DNA of 29,781 nt. Source: JAGVPT01 sp964384415 (GTDB taxonomy: Bacteria > Bacteroidota > Ignavibacteria > UBA10030 > UBA8401). A model generated the notes under the pieces. That model saw nothing but the letters and a program-made list of their open reading frames with translations, had not been told where the DNA came from and searched no databases. The DNA lies in NCBI GenBank assembly GCA_964384415.1, contig CAYLMV010000049.1:1-29781 (forward strand), in the 5' to 3' direction. Of this stretch, positions 27,837 to 29,781 are shown piece by piece. A program made the translations under genes and the position numbers. Positions within the stretch are counted from its first letter, which is position 1, and each line of letters opens with the position of its first letter.

Positions 27837-29781
27837 TCATGGGGCGGGAGTCAGGCGGAGAGTGTGCTTTGAAATTAATGCCACGCTTTGGCTGTCGACA
27901 GGCATGCTATGGTATTCGCCGTTCAACCACAAGGCCGTTTCATCCGCGTAGTGGTCGTTGAGCGGTTGGCCCGATTCGCCGGTTGGAATCACGCAGCACG
28001 CATTGTCGATATCGGAAAAATCGACGATCTGCCTCATCGACGGACCGAGCGTCACTTTGTATGGATTGGCAAGATAGTACTCGCCGTTATTGAGCGTCGT
28101 GCCGGATCCGCCGATCGGGAACGGTCCGATATTGAAGACCGGCCCGAGAGGCGCCTGGGAGCCGAACGGATGGTGAAACGTTACCGTGTGGATCAGTCCC
28201 CACTGCCATGTCTTCATCTCGCCGCCGAGGGCAGACTTCAGTTCACTAATGGCATCCACCAAACTTTTCCTGATCACGTCGTCCCTTCTCTCCACGCGGG
28301 GCGTCGACGGATCATCGAACCAGGGCGAATCCGGATTCCGAAACAAAGCCGGAACCGTGCGGTATGGAAGATTCGCTATGAAAATATATTTTTGGAATAA
28401 ATCATCACCCATTTTATCCCTGAAGATATTATTCAGCAAATGGGTAAAGAAAACATGGAAGAGAGTCGTCGGCACGTCATCTTTGGAGAGTTGAAAATGC
28501 CAGTTGCGGAAATAATTGAGCGCGGTCTCCACATCGCTGTTCGCAGCCTTTGCAGAATCATAGGCGTGAATGATGTACGGCGTCATTTCCTTGGCAAAAT
28601 ACGAATAGTAATCCCTCTGAATGTCTTTGCAATCATCGACAGAGAGCTTCTCTTTCTTCCGAAGCAGCTCGTCGAGCCTTTGAATCCGCGACGGCGGCTC
28701 CCAGAGGTTGGAGATATGATACGGGAATGCCGCATCAGTGAGCTTATTGTTCGCTGTGGCGATGAAATGCTGGGGCGGATTATAGAGCGAAGGGAGCCGC
28801 TCGAACGGAACAAAACCATTCCACTCATACTCTCCAGTCCATCCCGGCATCGGGAGAGTCGGATTCTGCGCCGAACGTATGGGCAGCCGCACTCCCGCGA
28901 GGTAACCAATATTCCCTTCTGCATCGGCGTACACGAAGTTCTGCCCCGGAACGGTGAACTCTTTTACCCCGGATCGGAACTCCCCCCAATTTTTTGCCTT
29001 GTCGACGAGCATCAGGGCATAGAGTTCATCGCTTACATCCTGACCGGTCCACCGCATCGAAACAAGCACATCCCTTGTGATAGAGCCGACCGGATTCACG
29101 TCATTGACGATCGGTCCGTGCTGGGTGGATTTAATGGTCAGAAACACAGATGAGGAATCCTTGACGAGGATAGTGTCTTCCGAGATAGTCATCGGCCGCC
29201 ACACATCTTTGAACAGGTAGTCCCCCGACGAGTTCGTCATCTCGAGGTAGAAGTCTGCATCATCAGCCATCACATTTGTCATTCCCCATGCAACGAACTG
29301 ATTGTGGCCGATGACCACGAGAGGAGTTCCCGGGAGTGACACGCCTGCGACGTTGAACGCGCCGCCGTCGAGGTGCACTTCGTACCATTTTGATGGAGCG
29401 GAAAATCCGAGGTGCGGATCATTGGCCAGGATCGCTTTGCCGCTTGCCGACTTTTGCGGGCCGATGGCCCACGCGTTGCTCCCGATATGCGTTCCGGCAG
29501 TTCCGTAAAAGCTCCTGAACTCGCTGTCGGTGTCGATCAGCTTCAACAAGTCGGCGGGAAGAAGGTTCGTCCGGTACTCCTTCGGGACGATGACCGGCGC
29601 ATTCTCGGGATACGTCGGGAAAACCTCTTTTGCTTTTTCGTCCCCCACTGTTTTGTAAAGCTCTCCCAGCACAAGGTCGACGTACCAGGAAATGTTCAGC
29701 TCCCATGCCATGAGCCTTGCAACGACCACGGAATTGACCGGCGTCCATTCCTCCGGTTCATAGTTCAACATATCGAACTCG
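27837..29781 (-). CDS. Penicillin acylase family Ntn-hydrolase (5' end outside window)
   Basis: Amidase of the penicillin G acylase / acyl-homoserine-lactone acylase family, normally a secreted precursor of roughly 750-800 residues that cuts itself into alpha and beta chains. The frame is open to the right edge, so the signal peptide and most of the alpha chain are missing; the visible part begins EFDMLNYEPEEWTPVNSVVV, typical of the alpha chain. The beta-chain nucleophile is the serine in HIGSNAWAIGP. Further family blocks: ILANDPHLGFSAPSKWYEVH, GVSLPGTPLVVIGHNQFVAWGMTN, FTVPGQNFVYADAEGNIGYL, MPGWTGEYEWNGFVPFERLP and HFIATANNKL. The C-terminal GPSMRQIVDF and GESGQPLNDHYAD are also typical. 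Substrate (beta-lactam, acyl-homoserine lactone, acylated peptide) cannot be assigned. It lies upstream of pyk with a small or no gap. Confidence 0.93.
   Translation of the reverse strand, partial: EFDMLNYEPEEWTPVNSVVVARLMAWELNISWYVDLVLGELYKTVGDEKAKEVFPTYPENAPVIVPKEYRTNLLPADLLKLIDTDSEFRSFYGTAGTHIGSNAWAIGPQKSASGKAILANDPHLGFSAPSKWYEVHLDGGAFNVAGVSLPGTPLVVIGHNQFVAWGMTNVMADDADFYLEMTNSSGDYLFKDVWRPMTISEDTILVKDSSSVFLTIKSTQHGPIVNDVNPVGSITRDVLVSMRWTGQDVSDELYALMLVDKAKNWGEFRSGVKEFTVPGQNFVYADAEGNIGYLAGVRLPIRSAQNPTLPMPGWTGEYEWNGFVPFERLPSLYNPPQHFIATANNKLTDAAFPYHISNLWEPPSRIQRLDELLRKKEKLSVDDCKDIQRDYYSYFAKEMTPYIIHAYDSAKAANSDVETALNYFRNWHFQLSKDDVPTTLFHVFFTHLLNNIFRDKMGDDLFQKYIFIANLPYRTVPALFRNPDSPWFDDPSTPRVERRDDVIRKSLVDAISELKSALGGEMKTWQWGLIHTVTFHHPFGSQAPLGPVFNIGPFPIGGSGTTLNNGEYYLANPYKVTLGPSMRQIVDFSDIDNACCVIPTGESGQPLNDHYADETALWLNGEYHSMPVDSQSVALISKHTLRLTPAP

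Overview
The window comes from a Gram-negative bacterium: it has an outer-membrane porin, signal peptides and a pst/phoBR regulon. Gene content and style (an Ntn-type penicillin acylase, a DUF3417-type glucan phosphorylase, a quinone-linked Fe-S oxidoreductase, a RAYT with its own palindromes, AT-rich heptad hairpins between genes) suggest the Bacteroidota/Chlorobiota/Ignavibacteriota superphylum. This placement is inference. Two runs of exactly 100 N show that this is a scaffolded draft or MAG. The base composition is moderately GC-rich and coding density is high. No gene-free stretch exceeds about 300 bases, and I saw no tRNA, rRNA or CRISPR.

Bases 1-13018, all on the minus strand, form a phosphate/polyphosphate island. 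In transcription order: (a) a degenerate IS481-like transposase, phoB and phoR; (b) a split CHAD protein (N half, C half), sixA, two tandem thymidylate-kinase-like genes and ppx/gppA; (c) a secreted TPR protein; (d) a porin, pstS, pstC and pstA, running off the left edge. Units b, c and d are each preceded by the same motif: three hexamers (TTAACW / ATAACN / TTAATA type) spaced exactly 11 bp apart, at 9766-9793, 5033-5060 and 4129-4156. I read these as PhoB operators. They tie phosphate uptake, an outer-membrane pore, an unknown TPR protein and a polyphosphate-linked CHAD-SixA-kinase-Ppx operon into one regulon. This is the most interesting part of the window.

Bases 13067-17247 (minus strand) hold an ETF:menaquinone-oxidoreductase-like Fe-S membrane protein followed by a 68-residue unknown, and a PQQ-propeller-like protein coupled to a PhzF-family isomerase. 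Bases 17404-19002 (plus) encode an isolated histidine-ammonia-lyase-like enzyme with an altered MIO tripeptide. Bases 19086-19830 hold a RAYT transposase between GGAA-loop palindromes, with a 29-bp tandem array broken by a 100-N gap.

Bases 19842-21743 (minus) are a HEAT-like protein, a STAS-like protein and an aldo/keto reductase. The plus strand then carries adenosine deaminase, a second gap, the tail of an ArsC-like protein overlapping a second SixA-like phosphatase, an alpha-glucan phosphorylase and two tiny genes of 49 and 48 codons. The window ends with pyruvate kinase and a 5'-truncated penicillin acylase on the minus strand.
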